Origin: Pseudonocardia abyssalis | GTDB taxonomy: Bacteria > Actinomycetota > Actinomycetes > Mycobacteriales > Pseudonocardiaceae | Reading direction: 5' to 3' | DNA: 64,000 nt | NCBI RefSeq assembly: GCF_019263705.2 | Contig: NZ_JADQDK010000001.1 | Location: 3,844,001 to 3,908,000, forward strand | In this document: piece after piece, positions 39,383-50,500 of the stretch | Layout: every line of letters starts with the position of its first letter | Numbering within the stretch: the first letter of the stretch is position 1 | Notes under the pieces: model-generated | What the model was told of the DNA's origin: nothing | Databases searched by the model: none | The model's input: only the letters and a program-made list of their open reading frames with translations | Translations under genes and position numbers: made by a program

Positions 39383-39401
39383 ATAGGGTAAGCTTACCTA
39401 A
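39383..39401. promoter_or_regulatory. IdeR/DmdR iron box upstream of the dehydratase gene
   Basis: ATAGGGTAAGCTTACCTAA matches the IdeR consensus TTAGGTTAGGCTAACCTAA at about 15 of 19 positions and contains the perfect palindrome GGTAAGCTTACC (39387-39398). It ends 13 bases before an ATG at 39415 and 28 before the ATG at 39430. Repression by Fe(II)-IdeR would make the gene iron-starvation inducible. Confidence 0.8.
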
Positions 39402-39429
39402 CTTCTCCCAGGAGATGAGCGCACCAGGC

Positions 39430-40326
39430 ATGAACACCCTCACGACGTGCATGGCGACGGTTTCCCTGGGCGGGAGCCTCGAACAGAAGCTGGATGCCGC
39501 CGCCGCCGCGGGATTCGACGGCATCGAGTTGCTCGACGACGACCTGCGCACCTCGGGGATGACCCCGGCGGTGTGCGCGCAGCGCTGCGCGGACCTCGGC
39601 CTGACCATCGACCTGTACCAGCCGTTCCGGCGCGCGGAGGGGGTCTCCCCCGACGAGTTCGGCGCCGTGCTGACGCGGTTCCGGCACCACCTCGGGGTGA
39701 TGGGCGAGCTCGGCGCACGCTCGATCCTCGTCGTCTCCAACACCGACGACGACGCCGACCCCAGCCGCGACCTCTCGGTCTCGCAGCTCGTCGCACTGAC
39801 CGACGCCGCGGCCGAGGACGGGATGGAGGTCGCGTTCGAGGCACTGGTGTGGGGCACGCACATCAACCGCGTCACCGACGCGTGGGACGCGGTGCGGACC
39901 GCGGCGCACCCGGGCCTGTCGCTCGTCGTCGACACGTTCCACCTCCTCGCGGGCGGCGAGACCACCGCCGACCTGGAACTGCTGCCCGACGGCGCGGTGG
40001 GGTTCCTCCAGCTCGCCGACGCCCCCTGGCTCGCCCTGGACCTCGTCTCGTGGAGCCGCGGGCACCGGTGCTTCCCGGACGAGGGCGAGATGGACCTGCT
40101 GACCCCCGTTGCGTCGGTCGTGTCCGCGGGTTACGCGGGGCCGCTGTCGCTGGAGATCTTCAACCCCGGGTACCGCACGCGTCCGCCGCACGAGGTCGCA
40201 CGCCAGGGCGCGGAGGCCCTGGCGCGGTTCGCCGGTCGGCTGCAGGACGCGGTGACCGCTCATCCCGCGGGTTCGCCCACGCCCTGGAGCCCGGCGAGCA
40301 CCGCGGCCCAGCGCGCGAGCCGCTGA
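39430..40326 (+). CDS. 3-Dehydroshikimate dehydratase-like TIM-barrel enzyme
   Basis: Likely converts 3-dehydroshikimate to protocatechuate (3,4-dihydroxybenzoate). The 298-residue sugar-isomerase-like barrel has the AsbF/QuiC pattern: MATVSLGGSLEQKLDAAAAAGFDGIELL, LGLTIDLYQPFR, FEALVWGTHINR (metal Glu), VVDTFHLLAGG (metal Asp/His), FLQLADAP and PLSLEIFNPGYR (metal Glu). The start could also be 39415 or 39454. An iron box precedes it and the neighbours are a siderophore NRPS and aryl carrier protein, which argues for siderophore precursor supply over quinate catabolism. Its 3' end overlaps the convergent carrier gene by 67 bases. A different isomerase activity cannot be excluded. Confidence 0.75.
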   Translation: MNTLTTCMATVSLGGSLEQKLDAAAAAGFDGIELLDDDLRTSGMTPAVCAQRCADLGLTIDLYQPFRRAEGVSPDEFGAVLTRFRHHLGVMGELGARSILVVSNTDDDADPSRDLSVSQLVALTDAAAEDGMEVAFEALVWGTHINRVTDAWDAVRTAAHPGLSLVVDTFHLLAGGETTADLELLPDGAVGFLQLADAPWLALDLVSWSRGHRCFPDEGEMDLLTPVASVVSAGYAGPLSLEIFNPGYRTRPPHEVARQGAEALARFAGRLQDAVTAHPAGSPTPWSPASTAAQRASR

Positions 40327-40529
40327 TCCTCGGCGAGCACGACGTAGTCGAGCCCCTCGATCCCGTCGCCGCGCCACTTCTCCACCAGCTCCATGACCCG
40401 CACGGAGTCCATGCCCTGGTCGCGGAGGTCCGACTCGCCGTCGAGGTCGGCCACCTCGGCGAACAGGACGTCGGCGACGTCGGCCGCCACCTGCTCGGCA
40501 CTGAGAATGATCGGGGTTCGGGGGTTCAT
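40260..40529 (-). CDS. Stand-alone aryl carrier protein
   Basis: An 89-residue carrier protein. The phosphopantetheine attachment Ser42 lies in [17 protein letters not shown]. The DSVR-x-M context and the following [15 protein letters not shown] resemble the EntB carrier domain and AsbD rather than peptidyl carriers (which show GGDS or GGHS here). It would hold the activated aryl acid for the first condensation domain of the NRPS. Its ATG overlaps the NRPS stop (ATGA), so it is the distal gene of the same operon. The acyl-AMP ligase that loads it is not in the window. Confidence 0.85.
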   Translation of the reverse strand: MNPRTPIILSAEQVAADVADVLFAEVADLDGESDLRDQGMDSVRVMELVEKWRGDGIEGLDYVVLAEDQRLARWAAVLAGLQGVGEPAG

Positions 40530-43500
40530 CGGTGTTCGACTCCTTCTGTCGGAACGGGGGAACGGTCGGCCAGGTCGACGAACGCGGGCACCCAGCGCTG
40601 CGCCTGACCTGCGCCGAGCACGATCTCGGAGTGCGGGGTGTCCACCCGCACGGTCTCCAGCCGCGGCAGGAACGCGGACCACATGCCCTCCAGCTGCGCG
40701 GTGTAGGAATCGGGGCGGTCGTCCTCGCCCGCCGCCGCGACCAGTAGCGCCGGCACGTCGAGGCGGCCGTCCGTCGGAGCGGTCAGCAGCAGGTCGACGC
40801 GGGTCGCCGCGACCGCGATCGCGCGGCGCTGCGTGGCGTCGAGGCCGCCGAACATCCGCTCACCCAGCTCGGGTCCGACCTCCTCCTCGATCGTCGCGGC
40901 GATCCGGTCCTGCAGCCCGGTGTCGCTCCGCAGGTCGGCCATCGTCACCGTGACCGGCTCGACGTCCTCCTGCAGCGGCCCGTCGGCGATCGGGATCGCG
41001 TCGATGATCGCGAGGGCGCGCACCCCCAGGCCACGCCGGTCCAGCTCCTGGGCGACGCCGTACGCGAGATGCCCGCCGTAGGACCAGCCGAGCAGGTCGT
41101 ACGGGCCCTCCGGCCGCTGCGACACGACCGCGTCGGCGTACGCGCGGCAGGCCTCCGCGAAGTCCGCGAAGTCGACGTCCGCGCCGCCGTGCACCGGATC
41201 CTGGATGCCGTACACCGACCAGTCGGCGGGGAGCAGCGGCACGAGGTGCGAGTACATCGTGGCGACGCCCGTGTACTCGTGGAAGCAGAACAGCGTCGTG
41301 TCGCCCGGGACCTCGCGCAGCGGGAGCAGCATCGCCTCGCCCACCGTCGGGCCCGCCGTGCCCGACCACCCGTCGAGGTGCTCGGCCAGTGCCACGACCG
41401 TCTGGTGGGCGAAGACGTCGCGGACCAGCAGGCCGTGGTCACCCCCGTCCGGACGCTGCACCGCGTTGACCCGCGCGACCAGGCGCATCGCGAGCAGGGA
41501 GTTGCCCCCGCTCTCGAAGAAGTTCGCGGCCACCGAGTACCGGTCGAGCCCGAGCAGCTCCGCGGCCGCCCTGGCGAGCAGCTGCTCCGTCGGGGTGCGC
41601 GGCGGGGTGTGCTCCGCACCGGCCACCTCGATCGCGGGCAGCGCCCGGGCGTCGACCTTTCCGTTGACCGTCAGCGGGATCTGCGCGACCGCGGCGAGGC
41701 CCGCGGGCAACATGTAGTCGGGCAGTGTGGCGCGCGCGCGGGCGCGCACGGCGTCGAGGTCGACCGAGGACGGCAGCCCCGCGGCGGGCACGACGTAGCC
41801 GTGCAGCTGCGTGGCCCCGGAGGCGTCCCTGCGGGCGACCACGGCGGCGCGCGCCACCTGCGGGTCGGCCACCAGCACGTCGGCGACCTCCCCCGGCTCG
41901 ATGCGGTACCCGCGGATCTTCACCTGGTCGTCGGTGCGGCCGAGGTACTCGATGTCGCCCCGGGCGGTCCACCGCGCCAGGTCCCCCGTGCGGTACATCC
42001 GCGCGCCCGGCTCCCACGGGCAGGCCGGGAAGCGCTCGGCGGTGGCGGCGGGCTGCTCCCAGTACCCGCGGGCGACGCCCGCGCCCGCGAGGTACAGCTC
42101 GCCCGCGACGCCGTCGAGCACGGGCTGCAGGCTCGTGTCGAGGATGTAGGCGCGGGTGTGGAGGATCGGCGTGCCGACGCTCGACGTCGGGCTGTCGGCC
42201 AGGTCGGCCCCGAGCGCGTTGATCGTGTACTCCGTCGGCCCGTAGAGGTTGTAGGCCTCCACACCCGGCGCGTCGCGCAGCTGCTGCCAGAGCCGCTCGG
42301 GCACGGCCTCGCCGCCGAGGGAGACGAAGACGACGCCCTCGCCGTCGGCGGCCACCGATCGGCCCGTCGGGCGGTCGCGGTCCAGCATCCCCTGGTCCAC
42401 GAGCAGCTGCCCGTAGGACGGGGTCACGTCGAAGCCGTCGATGTGCTCGGCGTCGTAGTGGGCCAGGAGGCGCTCGGGCTCGCGCCGCAGCTCCTCGTCG
42501 ATGACGTGCACCTCGTGGCCGTTCAGCATCCAGAACAGCTGCTCCCACGAGGCGTCGAAGGAGAACGACGTGGTGTGCGCGATCCGCATGCTGCGGCCGC
42601 CCTGGTGCGCGACGACGCGGTCGAAGATCTTCTCGACGTGGTTGGCGTACATGTTCGTCAGGCCGCGGTAGCCGATCGCGACACCCTTGGGGCGGCCCGT
42701 CGAACCGGACGTGAAGATGATGTACGCGAGGTGGTCGAGCGAGACCCCGCCCCCGCGCTCGGCCGCGGTGATCGCGGACGCGGGCAGGGCGGCGATCCGG
42801 TCGCGCACCGCGGCGTCGTCCAGGTTCACGACGTCGCCCGCCCCCGACCCGGGGCGCGCGGCGTCCCGGTCGGTGACGAGGGTGACGGTGGGCCGTGCGA
42901 CGTCGAGCATGTGCGCGATCCGGTCGTCGGGGTGCTCGGCGTCGACGGGCACGTAGGCCGCGCCGACCGCGAACACCGCGAACATGGCGACGACCATGCG
43001 CTCGTCGCGCGGCAGCAGCAGCGCGACCCGGTGCTCGGGGCGGACGCCGCGCTCGATCAGGAGACGCGCGTACCGGTGCACCTCGGCGGCGAACTCCGCG
43101 AAGGTGAACCGGCGCCCGCGCGCGACGAGCGCGATCCGGTCGGGCGAGCGCCCCACCCGCTCCTCCAGCAGGCCGGCGACGGTCACCTCGTCGACCGGGG
43201 GGTCGGTCACCGCGCCTGCGCGGACCTCCTCTCCGGGCAGCAGCGCGGGGACGCGGCCCACCGGCTCGTCGAGGTGGTCCACGAGGAAACGCAGCACGTG
43301 GACGTAGCGCTCGCACAACGTCTGCGCGGCGGCGTCGTCGAAGGCGTCGCGCCGGAACGACAGCCGGACGTGCACCGACGCCCGGTCACCGTCCATCCAC
43401 GGGTTCACCGCGAACGTCACGGGGTAGTGCGTGGCGTCGTTCAGGCCGCCGCCGGTCACCGCCGCGTCGTGGTCGGCCGCGGCGGCGGAGTCGGCCCCGG

Positions 43501-44565
43501 CGGCGCGGTACGGGAAGTTCTGGACGACGAACAGCGTGTCGAACAGCGCGCCGACACCGGCGTCGTCCTGGATGTCGCTGAGCGAGGCGTAGAGGTGGTC
43601 GATGACCTCCGCCTGCTCGCCCTGCACCCGGGCCAGCATGTCGGCGAGGGTCTCGAACGGGTCGAGGCGCACCCGCATCGGCAGCGTGTTGAACAGCAGG
43701 CCGACGATCCGCTCGGCGTCGTCGAGCTCGGGCGGTCGGCCGGACACGGTGTTGCCGAAGACCACGTCCCCGCTGCCGGTGAGCCGCCCCAGCGCGATAC
43801 CCCACGCGACCTGCAGCAGCGTGCCGACCGTCACCCGCGCCTCGCGCGCGGCGGCGTACACCCGCGCGGCCTCCACGGCGGCGAGGTCCCGGTGGACCTC
43901 GCCGGTCTCGATCCGGTCGCCCGTGAGGTCTCCACCCTCCGCCCAGATCACCGACGGGCCGGGCAGGTCGGCGAGGTAGTCGCGCCACGCGGAGCGGGCC
44001 GCGTCGCCGTCGCGGCCGGCGAGCCAGTCGAGGTAGGTGCGGAACGACGCGGCGGGGGTGCGGTCGGCGTACGTCGGGTCGCCGTAGATCGAGAGGATCT
44101 CCCCCATCACGAGGTTCAGCGACCAGCCGTCCATGAGGATGTGCTCGAAGGTCATCGCGAGCGTCCACTCGGACGCGGCCCGCTCCAGGAGGACGAACCG
44201 CAGCAGCGGCGGCTCCTCGTGGTCGAACGGCGCCGTGCGCTCGGCCGCGAAGAACGCCTCCGCGTCCGTCGTGTGCCGGCCGTCGCGCAGGACGACCCGG
44301 AACGGGAGGGGCCCCCGGGCCGGGAGGACCTGCACCTCCCCCTCGCCGAGCGCGACGAACCCGGCGGACAGGTTCGGGTAGCGGCCCAGCACGGTCGCGA
44401 TCGCGTCCGCCATGCGGGCGGGGTCGACGGAGCCCGTCAGCTCGCGGGTGACCTGCGAGACGTAGGCGTGGTGGTCGTCGGTCTCGCGCGCGCGGACCAT
44501 GTGGTAGAGCAGGCCGCTCTGCAGCGGGGAGAGCGGCAGCACCTCGGCGTCGGTCCCGTACCGGG
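40526..44565 (-). other. NRPS module 5: C6-A(hydroxyornithine-like)-PCP-TE
   Basis: C6 opens [16 protein letters not shown] with active site [10 protein letters not shown], in which the first His of HHxxxDG is Glu. The A5 pocket reads D-A-E-D-S-G-L-I-N-K, close to DMENLGLINK used for N5-hydroxyornithine derivatives. The carrier has SGGNSLLAM. The type I thioesterase has [11 protein letters not shown] (about residue 7582) and His in [10 protein letters not shown]. Confidence 0.7.
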
Positions 44566-47500
44566 CCCGCACCTGCTCGGCCTCGGCGGCCGTGATCGGC
44601 AACCGGTCGACGCGGCGCAGGGTCGGCCCGGCCTGCGCCAGGAGGGGCAGCAGGGCGAGCCCGTACTCGTCGAGGTCGGCGGCGAGGGCGGCGGCGACGG
44701 CGGGCGCGTCGAGGTCGACGCCGGGCGCGACGCGGACCTCGACGGTCAGCTCCTCGTCGGGCCCGACGAGGATCCGTGCGCTCACCCCGACGTCGTCGGG
44801 GTGCCCGTCGTCCGCCAGCGGCCGGGCTCCGGTGCGGAACACGCCGATGCGCAGGACGGGCTCGGGCACGTCGTCGAGGTAGCGGGCGAAGACCGGGCTC
44901 GCGAGCAGCATCGCGTGCTCGTCGGCGTGCCGGGGCTCCCACGCGAGGCCGGCGTCGGCTCCCGACGGGGCCCCGCCGACCGCGACCGGGAACCGCCGGG
45001 TCGCGGACGGGCGCGCCGGTTCCTCGATCTCGACGACGGCACCGTCGGCGAGGTCGGGACCGAGTGCGCGCAGCAGCGCCCCGATCGCCGACGCCCGCTC
45101 GTCGGCGGGCGCGGCGGCCTCCCGGACCGACCCGCGCGAGGCCGCGACACCGCAGCGGCCGCGGTCCTCGCCGCCCGCGCGGCGCGGCAGCTCGACGGGC
45201 GCGACATCGACGAAGGCGTCCAGCCAGTCCTCCCAGAACGGGTCGTCGAGGATCGCCTCCAGCGCCTCGTCCGAGGAGTCCCCGACGGCCCCGGCGTCCG
45301 GGGCGGGCACGACCTCGAGGACCGCCCCCGCCCGGTACGCCGCCACGAGGGCGGGCAGGAGGTCGGCGACGACGTCGAGCGCCCCGGGGTTCGGCGTCGC
45401 GTCGGTGACGATCCAGCCGGCACCCGCTTCGTCGACCGCGAGGCAGGCCGGTGCGGAGAGTGCGTGCGAGACCTGCGTGACGGCGGCGCGCCACAGGTCC
45501 GCGTCCCCGATGCCGAACCCGGCGAGCGGGAGTCGGTAGCCCGCGTGCGGCGCCCCGTCCGGGGACGCGGCCGTCCGCGCGACGCGGACGAGCTCGCGCA
45601 GGTGGGCGACCCTCAGGCGCGGGGAGCGCGCCCCGTGCTCCAGCACGAGCCGCGTCGTCTCCAGCAGGCGCTCCGCCGTCTCCCGCGACACCAGCGAGGG
45701 CATGTACGCCACGCGCAGGCCCAGGGTCCCGCCGGGCTCGACGATGAGGGTGACGGGGTAGTGCGTCGCGTCGCTGCCCGCCACGTCGCGCACGGCGAAG
45801 CCCGTGGCCCGCTCGACGCGGTCCCGGCTCTCCGCGTCGGCGGGGTAGTTCTCGTAGACGACGAGGCTGTCGAACAGCGGGGTCTGCCGCGCGATCCGGT
45901 GCAGGTCCGACAGCGGGACCTGATGGTGCTCCAGCAGGGCGGTGCTCTGCTCCTGCTGCCGGGAGACCAGCTCCGAGAACGCGAGGCCGTCGCGGACCGT
46001 CACGGGCGTGGCGATCGTGTTGATGAACAGGCCGACGGCGTCCTCGATCCCGTCGACGTCCGCCGGGCGCCCGGAGACGATCACGCCGAAGACGACGGTC
46101 TCCTCCCCGAGCAGCTCGCCGAGCGCGATGCCCCACGCCGTCTGGACGACGGTGTTGATCGTGGCCCCGGCGTCGAGGCCGGACAGCTCCCCGAACGCCG
46201 CGGCGCCCACCCCGCCGTCGACGACGGCCAGGGTGGACTCGGTGACACCGATCCCGGGGCGCCCCGCCACGAGCGTGGCTCCGGTCACCGGCTCCAGCGC
46301 GCGGGTCCAGGCGGCCTCGGACCGGGCGCGGTCGCGACGACCGAGCCAGGTCAGGAACTCCCGGTAGGCGGTCTCGGGCTCGGGGCGCCGCCCGGGATCG
46401 GCGTACGCCTCGAACAGCGCCGTGATCAGCAGCGGGGTGGACCACCCGTCGACGAGGACGTGGTGCAGCGTCAGGACGAACTGGTGCTCGGTGTCCGTTC
46501 CGCTGACCAGGGCCGCGCGCACGAGCGGGGGCCGGTCGAGCTCGAAGGGCGTCAGGCGGTCCTCGTCGGCGACCTGTCGCACGCGCTCCGCGGGCTCGGC
46601 GACGTCGTGGACGACCCGGAACGGGATCGCGACCGTCTCGGGGATGACGGCGACGGAAGCGCCGCCCGCGAGCGGCGCGATCCCGGCGCGCAGGTTCGGG
46701 TACCGCTCCAGCACGCGGCCCAGTGCCGTCTCCAGCCGACCGGCGTCGACGGGCCCGGAGAGGTGGAAGACGCTCTGCACGACATAGACGTCGACGTCCT
46801 CGGCGGCGAGCCCCGCCTGGAACGCGAGGCCCTCCTGGAGCGGGGTCAGCGGCTGGACGTCGCTCAGCGGGCCGTAGCGGTCCTCCCACACCTCGATGTC
46901 GTGGGCGCCGACGCCGTCCGCGGTGAGGTCGGAGGCGGAGCGGCGGACGGCCCGGGTGCCGCGGGCGTAGTCGTGCAGCGTCGTGAGCGCGCGCGTCCAG
47001 AGCGCGGCCAGCTCCGCGGCGTCGGCCTCGGTGAGCAGGCCCGTCGCGTAGGTGAGCGTGCCGCGCAGGACGGGACCGTCCCCGGAGTCGACGGCCTCGA
47101 CGTTGACGTCGAGCGCCGCGGGCAGCGGCAGCTCCCCGGCGACGTACCCGTCGACACCGGCGGCGTCCGCCGCGTTGTCCCACGGCTGCTGTGCCTGCGG
47201 CGTCGCCGTGAACCGGCCGAGGTAGTTGAACCCGATGTGCGGAGCCGCGCCGCTCGCGAGGGCGCCGCGCGTGTCCGGGTTGACGTGGCGCAGCAGCCCG
47301 AACCCGACGCCCGTGGCGGGGACGCGGGCCAGGTGCTCCTTGACCCGGAGGACCGCGTCGGCCCCGGCACGAGGGTCCGCGACCGCGGCGGTGGGATCGA
47401 CGTCGTCGGTGGACAGCGAGACGGGGTACCAGGCGGTGAACCACCCGATCGCGCGCGACAGGTCGCTGCCCGGGACCAGCGACTCCTCGCGGCCGTGGCC

Positions 47501-50500
47501 CTCCAGCCCCACGCGCACCGCGCCCTGCTCGGTGCCACGGGTGGCGCGCCAGGCGCCGACCGCGCTGGTGAGTGCGCCGAGCAGGACGTCGTCGACGCCC
47601 GCCGTCAGCAGCCACGGCAGGTCGACCAGGAGCGATCCGGTCACCTCGGCGGAGACCTCAAGCGGGACCGCCCCCGCCACTGCATAGGTGTCCACGGCCG
47701 GGTCGAGCGGCCGGGTGCCGAGCGGCGCTCCCGCGTCGGCCGTCGCGGCGGTCCAGTGCGCGAGCTGCCCGACGACGTCGTCGTCCGCGGCGCGGCGCGC
47801 GAGCGCCTCCGCCCAGGTCGTGACGCTCATGCCGGTCGGCGGCAGCGGTTCCGTCACCGCGCCGGTCTCCAGCTCCCAGGCGTGGCGCAGGTCGTCGCCG
47901 ATGATCCGCCAGGAGACCCCGTCCACGACGAGGTGGTGGACCACGAGCAGCAGGCGTCCGGTGGAGGCCCCGTCGTCGTCACCGGGGAACCGGGCGGCGC
48001 GCCAGAGCACGCCCCCCTCGGGGTCCAGGTCCAGCGAGAGGCGCTCGGTGGCGGATCGCAGGCGGTCCGGCGACCAGGCGGCCTCCTCGCTCAGGCGGTC
48101 GGCGACGTGCGTCGCCGTGCGCTCCTCGACGCGGAACCGCCATCCTGTGTCGTCGCGGACGAGTCGCCCGCGCAGGGCGCCGTGATGGTCGACGACGCGC
48201 GCCAGGATCCGCTCGAGCCGGTCGGCGGTGAGCTGCGGCGGGGTCACGAACACGAACGACTGCGTGAAGGACGCGAACCCGGGCTCGCCGACGTGCTGCG
48301 CCGCGATGGGCAGCAGGACCGAGTCGGACACCTCAGGGAGGGATGCGCTCGCGGTCCCGGCCCGGCCGTCGGCCAGCGCGGCCAGCCCGCCGACCGTGCG
48401 CACGGTGAAGACCTCCGCGGCCGAGACGACGACACCCGCGCGCCGGGCCCGGGACACGACCTGGATCGACAGGATCGAGTCGCCGCCGAGGCGGAAGAAG
48501 TCGTCGTCCGCGCCGAGGTCGACGTGCGCGGGCAGGCGGAGCACGTCGCGGAACACCGCGGCGACGACCCGCTCGGTCTCCGACTCGGCCGCACGCCCAC
48601 CGCCGCCGCCCAGCTCGGGTGCGGGGAGCGCGCGGCGGTCGACCTTGCCGTTCGCGAGCGTCGGGAACGCGTCCACGACCAGGATCGCGGCGGGCACCAT
48701 GTACTCCGGCAGGCGGGCGGCGAGGTACGCCCGCAGTGCTGTCTCCACGTCCGGTGAGTCCGGCCCCGTGACGTACGCGGCGAGCTGCTTCCCGCCGGCC
48801 GGATGGTCGAGCGCGAGCACGACGGCCCCCGACACGTCGGGGTGCAGTTCGAGCGCGGTGCGGATCTCGTCCGGCTCGATCCGGAAGCCGCGCACCTTGA
48901 TCTGGTCGTCGACCCGGCCGAGGTACTCGAGCTGGCCGTCGTCGTTCCAGCGGACCACGTCACCGGTGCGGTACAGCCGCTCCCCCGCGCCACCGGACGG
49001 GTCGGCGACGAACCGCTCCGCGGTCAGGGCGGGACGGCCGAGGTACCCCTGGGCGAGCTGGGCTCCCCCGAGGTACAGCTCGCCGGGTGTGCCGGGGGCG
49101 ACCGGGCGCAGCCACGTGTCGAGCACGCGGAACGACGAGTGGGGCAGGGGGCGGCCGATCGGGGTCGTGGTCGCGTCGGCGGGGAGCCCGGCGACGTCGT
49201 ACCCGGCGATCTCGACGGCGGCCTCGGTGGGCCCGTACATGTTCCAGACCGCGCGCCCCGCAGCGGTGAGGGCCCGCGCGACCCGGGGCGGGACGCTCTC
49301 GCTGCCGACCGTGACGTGGTCGACCCGCAGCGAGGACAGGTCGTCGCCGCCCGCGGTGAGCGCGCCGACGACCGTCGGCAGGAAGTCGGCGTACCCGAAG
49401 CGCTCGGTGCGGAGCAGGTCGGCGAGGTAGGCGCCGTCCTTCTCACCCCCGGCGCGGATCAGCCGGACGACGGCACCCACGGCGAGGGGCCAGAAGATCT
49501 CGGGGACCGACACGTCGAACCCGACGGACGACTTCTGCAGCACGCGGTCGCCCGCGGCCAGCGGGAACGTGGACTGCCGCCAGGCGATCAGGTTCGCGAT
49601 GGCCCGGTGCGGGACGGCGACGCCCTTGGGGCGGCCCGTGGTGCCGGACGTGAACATCACGTACGCGGTGTCGGCGGGCACGAGGGGCCGTGCGAGCACG
49701 GGCGGCCCGACGCGGCCGGCGTCGAGCGCGTCCGCGACGCCGCGGTGGTCGATCTCGACGACCGGCCGAGCGCGGTCGAGTGCGGCGGACGTGCGTGAGT
49801 CCGTCAGCACGACGGCCGGGTCGGCGTCGTCGAGGACGGAGCCGATCCGCTCGGCCGGGTACTGCGGGTCGACGGGCACGTAGGCGGCGCCGGCTCGGAC
49901 GGCGGCGACCACCGCGACGAGGAGGTCGGCGCTGCGGGGCAGGACGATCCCCACCCGGTCGCCGACCGCGACGCCACGCGCCACCAGGACGTGCGCGAGG
50001 GCGTTGACCCGCGCGTCGAACTGCGCGTACGTGACCGCGTGGCCGTCGTCGCCCACGACGGCGACCGCCTCCGGGGTGCGGGCCGCCTGCGCACGCAGCA
50101 GTGCGTCCAGCGTCGTGTCGGACCCGCCCACGACGGGTCCGGTGGACCAGGCCGCGAGGTCGCGCTCGTCGGCGGGCAGGAGGGTGCGCAGGTCGGCGAT
50201 CCGCCGCTCGGGCTCCGTCGCGATCGTCTCCAGGATCCCCCGGAAGGCGGCCGCGTACCGCTGCGCCGTGGCCGCGCCGAGGAGGTCGGCCCGGTAGGTG
50301 AGGTGGAACGCGATCCCGGTCGCACCGGGGATGACGGCCAGGGCGAGGGGGTAGTGGGTCGCGTCGCGGCCGGTGACGTCGCGGAGCCGGACGCCGCCGT
50401 GGGAGCGGCCGATGTCGCTCCCGTCCAGCGGGTAGTTCTCGTAGACGACGATCGTGTCGAACAGCGGGCTGTGCCCGGCGAGCCGCTGCAGCTCCGACAG

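Noticed and set aside
41069..48757. Very long plus-strand open frames opposite the NRPS (also 49991-54664, 54800-58273, 59477-63904)
   Set aside because: They mirror the NRPS codon pattern, are rich in Arg, Val, Asp and Gly without recognisable domains, and have no ribosome sites. They are composition artefacts of high-GC coding DNA.
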